This document shows, in pieces, positions 8,630 through 17,555 of a stretch of DNA of 36,630 nucleotides. The notes beneath the pieces were generated by a model. That model did not search any database, was not told where the DNA came from, and saw nothing but the letters and a program-made list of their open reading frames with translations. Source of the stretch: Blepharisma japonicum. Taxonomy: Eukaryota > Ciliophora > Heterotrichea > Heterotrichida > Blepharismidae. The stretch lies in NCBI GenBank assembly GCA_949751835.1, contig CATKHK010000167.1, positions 1-36,630 of the forward strand, read 5' to 3'. Made by a program: the position numbers and the translations under genes. Numbering within the stretch: position 1 is the stretch's first letter; every line of letters begins with the position of its first letter.

Positions 8630-10936
8630 TTAATACAATCTCAAAATCGCTAATCGATTCTTAATAAACTCAAGTATTTTTGGTTCATAGCACTTATATT
8701 GGTGTAGCATTGATAATCACTTCTGATAAAAGTACTTTACCTTTTTTCATCTTTTAGTATAGAAATATAATTCTCCAAATAATCGGTATATATTTATTTT
8801 TGATATCAAATCACAACGCAAATATTTATCAACAAATTTTTCACAATACTTTAAAATTTTTTTTGCATTAACAAAGTCTGAAATTTGGATATAGACTTCA
8901 GCCATATTGATAAGAACTGATAAATTATTAACATCAAATGTTTTTCTTGTTTGATAAAATAATTCATTTAAGTTCAAAGAATTTTCCAGTTTGTTTATCC
9001 ATCTTTTAGCGTTTTCAAGTCTATTTTGAGATATGTGCAATTGAGCACGGCGAATTAAATGATTATTTAGCTGAGATTTTCGATTGGGATATTTTTTAAT
9101 GAATTTTCACTGTTTTTTCAGAATATTTTTACATTTTTCATAATCGCATTTTTCGTAAAAATAATGAAAAATAATATCAAATGAGTCGAAATATACATTT
9201 TTGTTGTTGTTGTTGTTTATAGTTTGAAATGCCTCCATAAAATAATCATCTGCACTATCATAATTACCCTTGCGTTCATACAATTTTCCAATAAGAGTAT
9301 CTAAGCAAACTATTAAATTCACCTTTTTAATATGGGGATTTCCCGATTTTTTTATCTCAGAGAATATTTCCAGTGCTATATCATTGTTTCACATATTAAA
9401 ATGTGCGACTCCAATCCAATATTTAACAATAGGTCAATTGCAGTATTTTTCGATGCTTTCTAAACAATGCAATGAATCCTCATATCGACATTGTCTTTGG
9501 TAATAATTTGCAGATTTTATATAAATATCTTGAATGTCATAGTTACTCAAAGGCAAAATGCTGCAACAAGACTTTGCATTAAAAATCATTTGACCTTCCT
9601 TAATTAAATCTCCCTTATGATGATAAATATCGCTTAGCTGTAAATAAGTATCTAAAAGATGATGATATTTCTCTTTGCCGGACAATTTGGCATCTTTAAC
9701 GCATTTTCACAGCATTGTTTCTGCTTTATCAAAATCAGATATAAGATAATAAAGATATCCCATAACATAATTAAGCAAAATCTTATCTTCAAAATGAAAT
9801 TCATTGCTCTGTATTTCGCTAAGTATTTCATTGATTTTATCTTCCTGTTCAAGATCAATGTAAATGAAACAAAGGCATTTATAATATAGTAATACATCAT
9901 TTGTATTTTTAATGGCTTTACTTAACTCAATCGATTCATTAATGCACGCAACAGCTTTAAATAAATTTCTTTTATAATATCAATATTTTAATCCTAAAAT
10001 GAAATTGAGTCGAATTATATTTAAGAATTCTCTTTCCTTATATATTCTCGAAGTTTTTAATGCATATCTAAGAAAAGTAAACATTTCTTTTTGACAATTT
10101 AAGCTTTCATATATTGATGAGACTACTTCATAAGCAATTATATAAGCTGGATCATCATATTGGATATCACTTTCATCTCATAAATCCCACATTAGTGTTA
10201 TTTTATCAGGGTTCTTTTCTTTAATCAACATAAATGTCATTTCAATCAATAATTTTGTAACATTCCACAAGCCTATATACATAGGGCAAAATTCACGATT
10301 ACTATATATATTTTGAAGGATTTCATTCGCTGTTTCATATTCACACATTCGTATAAATTCTATTGCTTTCTTTAATCCAATATGCCAATGAATATCTCCA
10401 CAAACATCATTATATTGAGAACCGTGAATATAGTTATGGCCTTCATATCTATAATAATTAAAAGAAACCAAATAATCAGTGATTGTTTCGAAGCAGCTTT
10501 TATTGAATTTTTCAGGGAATTGAAAATCATTAGCATATTTCTGTGCTTTATCTGGTGGGTGAATTAAAAAATAGTCTAGAGGTCTAAAAATTATTGTCAT
10601 AGGAATATTTTTCACATTTATTAAAAAAAGCAGCATTTTATCAATGATCGTGAAGCAGTTATTGATTGAAAATGCTGTGAATAAATATTCATCATTAGAC
10701 ATTAAGCCAAGCTGCTGGTTATGATATAAACTGCATTTCTGCTTCATTTTTATAAGAAATTTATACAATATTTCCTTCGATTCATTGAAAACAGGAAATT
10801 TTAAATGCTTTATATCATGGTCAGAGAGTTCATTTTTATGAGAAAATAAATGTTTTGGACATAGCATTAATTGACAGTCATTGCATTGATATATTGCATC
10901 AAAAGAATCATAGCTACAACTCGGAACCTTTTCCAT
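8630..10936 (-). CDS. B-box zinc-finger and TPR-like repeat protein (768 aa)
   Basis: Residues 7-40 fit a B-box: Cys7-x2-Asp10-x7-Cys18-x2-Cys21-x4-Cys26-x2-His29-x3-His33-x6-His40, with Asp in place of the usual second ligand. A conserved Phe-Arg-Pro-Leu-Asp-Tyr-Phe stretch lies near residue 120. From about 190 to the end the protein is a series of paired helices of TPR type; the clearest is around 540-572 (Gly-Lys-Leu-Tyr-Glu-Arg-Lys-Gly-Asn-Tyr-Asp-Ser-Ala). Eight TGAs are read as Trp, including 10178 and 8747, and TGG is also used (Leu-Trp-Asn, Lys-Tyr-Trp). No signal peptide or membrane segment is seen. B-box plus TPR suggests a protein-binding adaptor; no RING or other catalytic domain precedes the B-box. 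The start ATG is shared by four copies. Confidence 0.88.
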
Positions 10937-11110
10937 AATTAAATTAAATCGAACAGGAATTTATTTAATCTTGTTAGAATTCTACAAATTTTATTTAAAT
11001 ATAAATAAATTTAGATTTTAGTCATTTTAGTTAAGTCATTGTAAATTATAAAAATGAAGCAGCTCAATAAAAGTATTTAACAATTGGATATTTCACAATT
11101 TAGGATTTTA
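10937..11110 (-). promoter_or_regulatory. Conserved leader upstream of a B-box/TPR gene
   Basis: This block is shared with 26233-26425 and 31573-31696. Reading away from the gene it has an ATTCTACAAATTTTATTTAAATAT tract, TAGATTTTAGTC-TTTTAGTTAAGTCATTG and ATTATAAAAATGAAGC. It is unrelated to the kelch leader, so the two families probably have separate promoters. Confidence 0.45.
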
Positions 11111-11134
11111 TCAATTTTCTTTTATACTAAATAA

Positions 11135-11572
11135 TTAAATGCTGCAATGATATTTAACAAAGAGTAGACTACTATTTGAGCTGTATTTTTCGATAATTTC
11201 TAAATGATGCAATGCTTCCTCATATCGAGACTGTCTTAAATAGTAATCTCCATATTTTAAATAAATTTCTTTAATTCAAACATTACTCAAAGGCAAAATG
11301 CTACAGCAAGACTTTGCATTAGCAATCATTTGACCCTCCTTAATTATATCTCCTTGATGATGATTAACTTCACTTAGTTGCAAATAAGCATTTATAAGAT
11401 AATGATAATTCTTTTTACCAGACAATTTGGCACTATTAACGCATTTTCATAGCATTGCTTTTGCTTTATCAAAATCATTTACAAGGCAATAAAACTTTCC
11501 CATAACATAATTAAGCAAAATCTTATTTTCAAAATCAAAGACATTGCTCTGTATTTCTCTATCTGCCACCAT
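11135..11572 (-). pseudogene. TPR fragment of a B-box/TPR gene (145-codon ORF)
   Basis: The ORF starts at ATG 11570-11572 (Met-Val-Ala-Asp-Arg-Glu-Ile-Gln-Ser-Asn) and ends at TAA 11135-11137, with two TGAs read as Trp. It aligns with the middle of the intact gene, from Ile-Gln-Ser-Asn-Glu-Phe-His-Phe through Ile-Lys-Glu-Gly-Gln-Met to Arg-Tyr-Glu-Glu-Ala-Leu-His-His-Leu, then departs into a new short tail. Substitutions are numerous but the frame is preserved. With the B-box fragment just upstream it represents one gene that lost about 175 internal codons and its 3' half. It could still make a small all-helical protein. Confidence 0.65.
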
Positions 11573-11600
11573 TGTTATTTTTTTAAAAATTTATAATAAA

Positions 11601-12158
11601 TTAATTATTAAATTTTTTGAAAATTAAAAATCCTAAATCAGAGCCGTGAATGTAGTTATGATCCTCATATCTATAAAAATTAAAAGAAATCAAATAATCA
11701 GTAATTTTTTCAAAGCAGCTTTCATTGAATTCTTCGGGAAATTCGAAATTATTGGCATATTTCAGTGCTTTATCTGGTGGCTGAAATAAAAAATAGTCTA
11801 GAGGTCTAAACATTATTTTCATGGGAATATTTTTCACATTTGTTAAAAAAAGCAGCATTTTATCAATGATCACGAAGCAGTTATTGATTGAAGACGCTGC
11901 AAATAAATATTCATCATTAGGCATTAAGCCAACCTGCTGATTATGATATAAACTGCATTTATGCTTTATTTTTACTAGAAAGTTTGTCAATATTTCCTTC
12001 GATTCATTGTTTACAGGTAATTCTATATGCCTTATATCATGGTCAGAGAATTCATTTTTATGAGAAAATGAATGTTTTGGACATAGCATTAATTGACAGT
12101 CGTTGCAATTGTATATTGCATCAAAAGAATCATAGCTACAACTAAAAATCTTTTCCAT
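11601..12158 (-). pseudogene. B-box N-terminal fragment of a B-box/TPR gene (185 codons)
   Basis: The complete B-box is present (Cys7, Asp10, Cys18, Cys21, Cys26, His29, His33, His40), followed by the conserved Phe-Arg-Pro-Leu-Asp-Tyr-Phe region. Homology to the intact copies stops after Asn-Tyr-Ile-His-Gly-Ser near 11645. A short unrelated tail (Phe-Leu-Ile-Phe-Lys-Lys) then leads to TAA at 11601. No TGA occurs before the stop. The leader upstream (12159-12245) is partly conserved, so a B-box-only protein of 185 aa could be produced. It is truncated relative to the ~765 aa family. Confidence 0.7.
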
Positions 12159-12606
12159 AATTATTTTAAATCAAATAGGGAGTTTGTTTAATCTCAGTAT
12201 GATTCTACAAATTTTATTTAAATATGACAATATTTTGATTTTAATTGTTTACCTAGGATATTGGAGATAATAAGAATAAAGGAATATTTACGATTGAGTA
12301 TATTAGAACTATAATTTAAAAATAAAAGTTTTTCTCCTATATTTAAATTGAAAAAATGATTTTTATATTAGATAATATCTAATCTCCATATCTACTCATC
12401 TTTATTTTAATTATATTTATGCTTAATTTTCTCCAGGATATATTATCAAATTCAATTCATTAGAGTATGAAATATATTGAAAAATTCAAGTTTTCTCTAT
12501 CGCACAGCCATCTTCGATGGCCTATATATGATGCAGAAAATTTCAAAGATAAATTTATTAATTTTAAACTTAGGAGGCATTATGAAAGCTATTAACTTTT
12601 TTTGCA
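12159..12606. other. Divergent intergenic region
   Basis: The left side (to about 12245) holds a partial B-box/TPR leader for the minus-strand fragment; the right side leads to the plus-strand gene at 12607. An ORF at 12467-12595 (+, 42 codons, start Met-Lys-Tyr-Ile-Glu-Lys-Phe) has no recognisable relative and ends just before that gene. The GCTAAGCT kelch leader motif is not obvious here. Confidence 0.4.
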
Positions 12607-13896
12607 ATGGGGAATTGTTTAAAGCAAGAGATCAAAGGAAGTTACGAACCTACAGCAGAAGAAATTATCAATTACGGCATATGGCTTGGCATAACTCTTC
12701 CAGATGATGAAGATTTGCTCTACATAGCTCGGAAAGGTTTGAAAGATCCTCTTCCTTATCCATGAAAGCGATGCAAAACTCGTAAAGGCAATATTTATTA
12801 TTTCAACCCCGAAACCGGCCGAAGAGAATCAAAACATCCATGTGATAGCTATTATAAACAAATATTAAGAGAAGCTAAGAGTTTAAACTGGCTTAGAAAC
12901 ATAAAACCTACAAGTTTGCTTAATTATCAAATAAGCAGTACTCATGATTTCAACAGTAAGCTCAAATTAACAGAAAACCCTTTAAACATAGACACTTTAA
13001 AAAATAAAACAGCTGAGGTCTTGAGTAGGCCAAACAATCCAGAATTAGAAATGGACTTCAGAACAACATGCTCAAATTACCAGACCAAGACTTGTCTTCA
13101 TGATCCACCGCTAATGCAAGCTTTCCAAGATTATGTTAAAGCTTATCAGCAAAATACATTTCTTTATACTCTTAGATGAGATTATAACGAGATGAGAACT
13201 AATTTAGAAATTTATAACACTGAAACTGAAACTAAAGAATCTAAAATCTTGAAGATTCCACAAGGACTAAGCTTTAGCACTTGCATAACTCAGCTTCCAA
13301 ATGGCAAACTATTCTGTTTTGGTAATTTTGATTCTGGAATTACAATTTTAATTGATGTGGATGGTAGAATCGAAGTGCAGCCATCTGGGAAAACTTGCTG
13401 ATACTCATCATGTATCTATTTCAACAACAGTGTCTACTGTTTTGGAGGAGAAAATAATGGTCGTTTAACTCTATCTGAAAGATTTGATTTGGATCGAAAA
13501 AGATGAATTCAATTAACTCCAATGCCAAAGCCTGATTCCGACTGCAGTAGTATAATATTTAATGGGAATATTTTGATTTCTGGAAAATTTAGAAAACTTT
13601 TATTATACTCAATTGATATTGATTCTTTCTCAGAAATTCCTTATCAGTTTATAGAACATAGAAAGCTCCTGATAAATGCAGAGAGACTGTATTTGATTGT
13701 AAGCATTGGACTAATTTATGAAAGCGAAATTGGAAGTTTCACTGAATGGAAACGAATAGGACCAGTAAATTTAAAGGGTCCTAATCATATGTATTGCTCA
13801 TATAATAAAGGAGGAATATTCATTAGTTGTGCAGCGGATAGAATAACTTATTACTATAAGTTTGATTTGAATAAAAAATTAATCAGTGAACTTTAA
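12607..13896 (+). CDS. CEP164-like WW head plus kelch protein with Met-Gly-Asn-Cys start (429 aa)
   Basis: Frame and start are fixed by alignment: the protein begins Met-Gly-Asn-Cys-Leu-Lys, shared only with the gene at 26624-27913. Gly2 plus Cys4 is compatible with N-myristoylation and palmitoylation, which would put it on a membrane; this is inference. The head continues Tyr-Glu-Pro-Thr, Trp-Leu-Gly-Ile, Trp53 (UGA), Gly-Asn-Ile-Tyr-Tyr-Phe-Asn and His-Pro-Cys-Asp; the second WW Trp is Ser. Kelch strands follow the linker. In-frame TGAs are at 12763, 13177, 13399 and 13504. Loops differ from the neighbours (Gly-Lys-Phe-Arg-Lys; Ser-Cys-Ala-Ala-Asp-Arg-Ile). It is a lone plus-strand copy between the minus-strand B-box genes and decayed DNA. 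Confidence 0.86.
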
Positions 13897-14199
13897 AATA
13901 TTCTTAAAATCAGAGAGATTGTTTAAATTAATTTTACAACCATTTTTATTTCAGCTTGAAAACTAAAAGCTCTTAGAATAAACTTAAAAAGTTAATTTTT
14001 GTGTAAATGTAAACATCTAAAGTCAAACCCGTTTTATTATATTTATATAAAAATTTGCTAAGATTACTAAACAAAAGCTGGATATATCGATTAAGGCTGT
14101 AAAATATTTTAGTAAACAAAACATTATACCATAACTTCAAACCCTTTTAATATTGTGAAATAAAATAACGAATTAAGTACAATAATTTAAGTCTTTTCT
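13897..14199. other. Intergenic with partial kelch downstream repeat
   Basis: The first ~90 bases keep part of the downstream repeat (TTCAGCTTGAAAACTAAAAGCTCTTA). The rest (13990-14199) is AT-rich, unlike any other stretch in the window, and has no ORF of note. Confidence 0.4.
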
Positions 14200-15102
14200 A
14201 TGGATAATCAAACACCTATAGAGCCTTTCAAGGAAACAAAAGACTCACTAGTAAGATTTCTTAATGAAGAAGAAAAAAAAGAAAGAAGAATCAAAATCAA
14301 CAATACTTGAATTATCCAAAGGAAAGCTCAAAGATGTAAGGGACACCTAGAAGATTTATAATTTGGTGATAAATTTTCATTGGTTATTAATTTAAATCAA
14401 GAATTCCCAATTTTTGGTACACTAAGAGGAAGATGCTTCCCCATTTATTATACTATTAAAACTTGATTTCAATCTCTCAGTGCTAGATAAACTTATCATC
14501 AAGATTGTGCAAGCCAAAAATATAAGCAACTTAGAAGAAGACTCACAATTAAGATTGCTAAATTTACAACATATAATAACAATTGGCTTCATTTAAATTG
14601 CATACCTGCAAAATTTTTATCTTTATCCCTGCCCTCCGAGATTGATCTTAAGCTACTTAAATTTAGGCTAAGAATGAGTTGCAAATGAGGCTTACTAGTC
14701 AAAAGCCTGATGGAACTAAATGAAGAGATGATATTACCATGGAAATATATATGCAAACAAACTATGGAGAAGTATGGTTTTGATTTTGATGTAATCGACA
14801 GAGAATGAATGGAAATAAGAGAGATAGATGAAAAAGGAGGGAATTTATGATGGAAAACAACTGGACTCTACAGGAGCTTACGGCAGAAAAATGCAAAATT
14901 ACCCTTCCTATATATCTGAGAAACGCTAATAAACGGGATTGAGCAGTCAGAGTAATATTTGGATTGCGAGCTGGATCAAACTTCACAAAAAACTGCAAGT
15001 ACATCAGCAAGTCTAGGGTGCTTCTATTGTGGTGCAGATTTTGAAGATGAAGTGCGTTTAATAGAAATATGCAATTTAAATGAAGAAAAAAGTCTAAATT
15101 AA
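14200..15102 (+). pseudogene. Unrecognised Cys/His-containing gene with three in-frame TAA codons
   Basis: One frame runs 301 codons from ATG 14200 to TAA 15100-15102. It is broken only by TAA at 14359, 14488 and 14953, with no indel needed, and five TGAs read naturally as Trp. The start (Pro-Phe-Lys-Glu-Thr-Lys-Asp-Ser-Leu-Val-Arg-Phe-Leu) resembles residues 50-65 of the 34531-36270 protein. Later come His-Gln-Asp-Cys, an Arg/Lys-rich helix, and Trp-Leu-His-Leu-Asn-Cys, weakly like the end of a PARP-type zinc finger. Near the end is a Cys-Phe-Tyr-Cys-Gly knuckle. Base composition is less AT-rich than the arrays. An overlapping frame is also open from about 14850 to 15291, so the real 3' part is uncertain. 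I treat it as a decaying gene. Confidence 0.4.
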
Positions 15103-15732
15103 TTGGATTTTTTAAAGAGATAACAAAAAAAAATTATAATCGAGTCAATTTAGCAGAAATAGTCTTGTGTAGCTGAAGATTTGAAATCTTGATGAAAGAA
15201 AATTATTGAAGTCAAATAGAAACTGTAAACAGAACAATTCGGAAACTTATTGGAGCTATAGTTGGTTTGAGACAAACTATAAATTCTTAATAATTGACTT
15301 GTATAGCACATGTGATAACCTTAAAGTTAAATGTTAAAATTCCTGCCATCTATAAGAAAATTTTTTGCTGCTACAAGATATTTTATTATTTTTGCAAATT
15401 TATTATTGCATGCTCTGATTTCTTTTAGAATTTTAGAATTTGCATCATTTCAACCTAAGTAAAATTCAGTCTTTCTAAGGTGGAAGATAGAGAAAGAAAT
15501 GGTGATACTAGAGAAAGCAGAGAATTGAAGAGTTATGCGAAGAATGCTAGAGCTGAGACCTAAAAGTACTCCAAGAAAATAAATGTCACTGGGACTATGC
15601 TAAACGGATGCCGGGTAGTTAGAAATAGTAAAAGGCTAAGGATTTTATCATTTAGTAAGCTTCTCAAAAGAGGGCTTAAATTAGCTTATCTTATTAGAGG
15701 CAGCTATTCGCAGTCACCAAGGATCTCACTAG
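15103..15732 (+). other. Coding-like but unassigned DNA
   Basis: Two stretches look translated once. At about 15147-15291 a frame encodes a helical segment (Val-Asn-Arg-Thr-Ile-Arg-Lys-Leu-Ile-Gly-Ala-Ile-Val) ending at TAA. At 15483-15737 another encodes a very Lys/Arg-rich segment (Ser-Lys-Leu-Leu-Lys-Arg-Gly-Leu-Lys) with one internal TAA. Neither has a credible start or known domain. The DNA is visibly richer in G and C than the kelch arrays. Confidence 0.25.
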
Positions 15733-16080
15733 AAGATTAATTCACTTTGCAGGAATAATTTATTTCTTTCCTCCTTAAATTTAGGATCTCAAGAAGAAAT
15801 TGAGAAAATGAAGATTTTTATTTCATCAAACTCTCATATCGACTTGAAAATGGTTTGTGACTTAAGTGGAGAAGTAGAGAAAATTATCGAGGAACTCAAT
15901 TCATTTTCAGCAATCAATTTTTCACCAATAGAAAAAGAGCAAGCTGATCGGTAAGAAGCTATAAATTCGAATAAATCTCAAATGGAAGACATAGAGAACT
16001 CTATGATAGATTCTAAGAAAAAGTCTAAAGAGTATGCAAATGAACTTCTAAAAGCTAATAAAATGCCCTATAATTATTCA
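15733..16080 (+). pseudogene. Coiled-coil fragment fused upstream of a kelch remnant
   Basis: A frame with one TAA (15952-15954) encodes a coiled-coil-like segment: Gln-Glu-Glu-Ile-Glu-Lys-Met, Val-Glu-Lys-Ile-Ile-Glu-Glu-Leu and Ile-Asp-Ser-Lys-Lys-Lys-Ser-Lys-Glu-Tyr-Ala. Its type and position, just before a kelch linker, match the coiled-coil head of the 34531-36270 protein, so it may be the remains of another such gene. The frame does not join the kelch frame downstream. No start codon is evident. Confidence 0.4.
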
Positions 16081-16095
16081 TGATGTGCTATACTA

Positions 16096-17148
16096 AGCGC
16101 TCGAACGAACTTAAAAATATAAAATCTAAAACTAAGATAAAATTGCTGAATTGTCAAATGAGCACTACTAATGATTTCAACAGTGGGCTCAAAGAAAAAG
16201 AAAATGCTTTAAACATAGAAACGTTAAGAAATAAAACAGTTGAGATCTTGAGTATTCCAAACAATCCAGAATTAGGGGATGGATTTCAGAGCAACATGCT
16301 CAAATTATCAGACAAATTCTAATCTTCATGATCCACTGCTAATGCAAGCTTTCCAAGATTATCTTCAAGCTTACCAGCTAAAGACATCTCTTTATATTAT
16401 TAACTGAGATATAGCCAAGCAGGGAACTGAGTTAGAAATTTATAACACCGAAACCGAAACCAAAGAATATAAAATTTTGAAGACTCCAGAAAAACTAGAC
16501 TTTGGTACTTGCATAACTCTGCTTCCAAATGGCAAGCTATTCTGTTTTGGTAATATTTCATCCTCTAGAATTGTAGTGCTAATTGATGTGAATGGTGTAG
16601 TCGAAGTGCTGCCATCTGGACCTCGTTGCATCGATTCATCATGTATCTACTTCAACAACAGTGTCTATTGCTTTGGAGGAGATAGCAAGGGATATGATTT
16701 AGATCTATCTAATAAATTTGATTTGGATCGAAAAAGATGAATTCAATTAACTCCAATGCCAAAAGCTGACCACTGCAGAAGTATAATCTTTAATGGGAAT
16801 ATTCTGATTTCTGGATATTCAAATAGAAATCTTCTATTATACTCAATTGATATTGATTCTTTCTCAACAATTCCTTATGAGTTTAAAGAGATGGAAAGAA
16901 AAATCCTGATAAATGCAGAGAGACTGTATTTGATTGAATTATATGGACCAATTTATGAGTGCGAAATTGAAAGTTACACAAATTGGAGACAAATAGGAGC
17001 CTCAACAATTATGGGTAATCTTTATCAAGTGTATTGTTCATATAATAAAGGAGGAATATACATTGGCTTTATTAGTGGTTGGGCAAGGTTTTCAATTACT
17101 TATTTCTATAAGTTCGATTTGAAAAAAAAGTTATTGAGTGAATGCTAA
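16096..17148 (+). pseudogene. Kelch gene lacking the WW head, with a 1-base frameshift
   Basis: Homology to the neighbour at 17556-18776 starts abruptly inside the linker (Glu-Leu-Lys-Asn-Ile-Lys-Ser-Lys). The family sequence GAATTGGAGATGG reads GAATTAGGGGATGG here (about 16271-16284), one base longer, which shifts the frame inside Asn-Pro-Glu-Leu-Glu-Met-Asp. Beyond it the kelch frame is intact to TAA 17146-17148, with UGA-coded Trp after Ile-Ile-Asn and at 16738. An ATG two bases past the shift (start of Met-Asp-Phe-Arg-Ala-Thr-Cys) could start a headless protein of about 288 aa made of linker end and propeller, so residual function cannot be excluded. Confidence 0.7.
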
Positions 17149-17445
17149 AAAATTATTTATCAAATAGACTTTTTAAAAATTTTTAAACTCTTTAATACTT
17201 CAGCTTGAAAACTAAAAACTCTTACAAACATGTTTTATATGTAAAATATAATAGGAAAGTATTAAAAATTGTAAAGTTATAAATATAAGTACTTGGATAA
17301 ATCCTTAGCATATAGCAGATCTATACAGCTTTTTAGTATTTTTTCAGATATTATTCGTCTACTCTTCTAAAATAGATTTTCAATTTGGATAATGCATATC
17401 TTATAACTTTGTGTTTGAAATAAATTCTAACGATTCTAAAAATCA
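17149..17445 (+). repeat. Full copy of the kelch-gene downstream repeat
   Basis: About 290 bases follow the TAA. In order: AAAAATTATTTATC, TTTTTAAAAATTTTTA, CTTCAGCTTGAAAACTAAAA, TATAATAGGAAAGTATTAAA, CTTGGATAAATCCTTAG, ATCTATACAGCTTTTTAGTA, CAGATATTATTCGTCTACTC and TTCAATTTGGATAATGCA. The same order recurs at 18777-19070, 20404-20690 and 22023-22300, so the unit of duplication is gene plus this tail. Confidence 0.7.
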
Positions 17446-17555
17446 ATATTGATACTTAAAATGTATTTTGATTGATTAAATAATTGTTTTAGAGTTGCAC
17501 GTCTTTAATAATTGCCTTTACTTAAAATCAGCTAAGCTAGTCATAATTATCTGTA
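17446..17555 (+). promoter_or_regulatory. Conserved kelch leader with AGCTAAGCT motif
   Basis: The block contains TTTTGATTGATTAAATAATTG, a GTCTTTAATAATTGCCTTTA run, CTTAAAATCAGCTAAGCTAG and ATAATTATCTGTA just before ATG. AGCTAAGCT is a short inverted repeat (AGCT-A-AGCT) found near several kelch starts on both strands. Regulatory function is inferred. Confidence 0.45.

Noticed and set aside
9652-9900. Overlapping ORFs on both strands within the B-box/TPR genes
   Set aside because: They are out of frame with the conserved protein and exist because stops are scarce opposite helical AT-rich coding sequence; no conserved product.
10382-10567. Plus-strand ORF with a membrane-like profile
   Set aside because: It is the antisense shadow of the conserved Phe-Asn-Tyr-Tyr-Arg-Tyr region of the B-box/TPR gene and recurs opposite each copy for that reason.
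8630-10936. TRIM-type ubiquitin ligase
   Set aside because: Only the B-box is present; there is no RING upstream of it and no coiled coil plus C-terminal TRIM domain, so ligase activity is not supported.
14950-14975. 15-nt heterotrich-type intron starting GTAATATTTG to explain the TAA at 14953
   Set aside because: No AG falls at 15 or 16 bases. The nearest AG gives 19 bases and breaks the frame.
14762-15010. Minus-strand hydrophobic 82-codon ORF
   Set aside because: It lies opposite the longer plus-strand frame with better composition, starts at a poor position and has no relatives.
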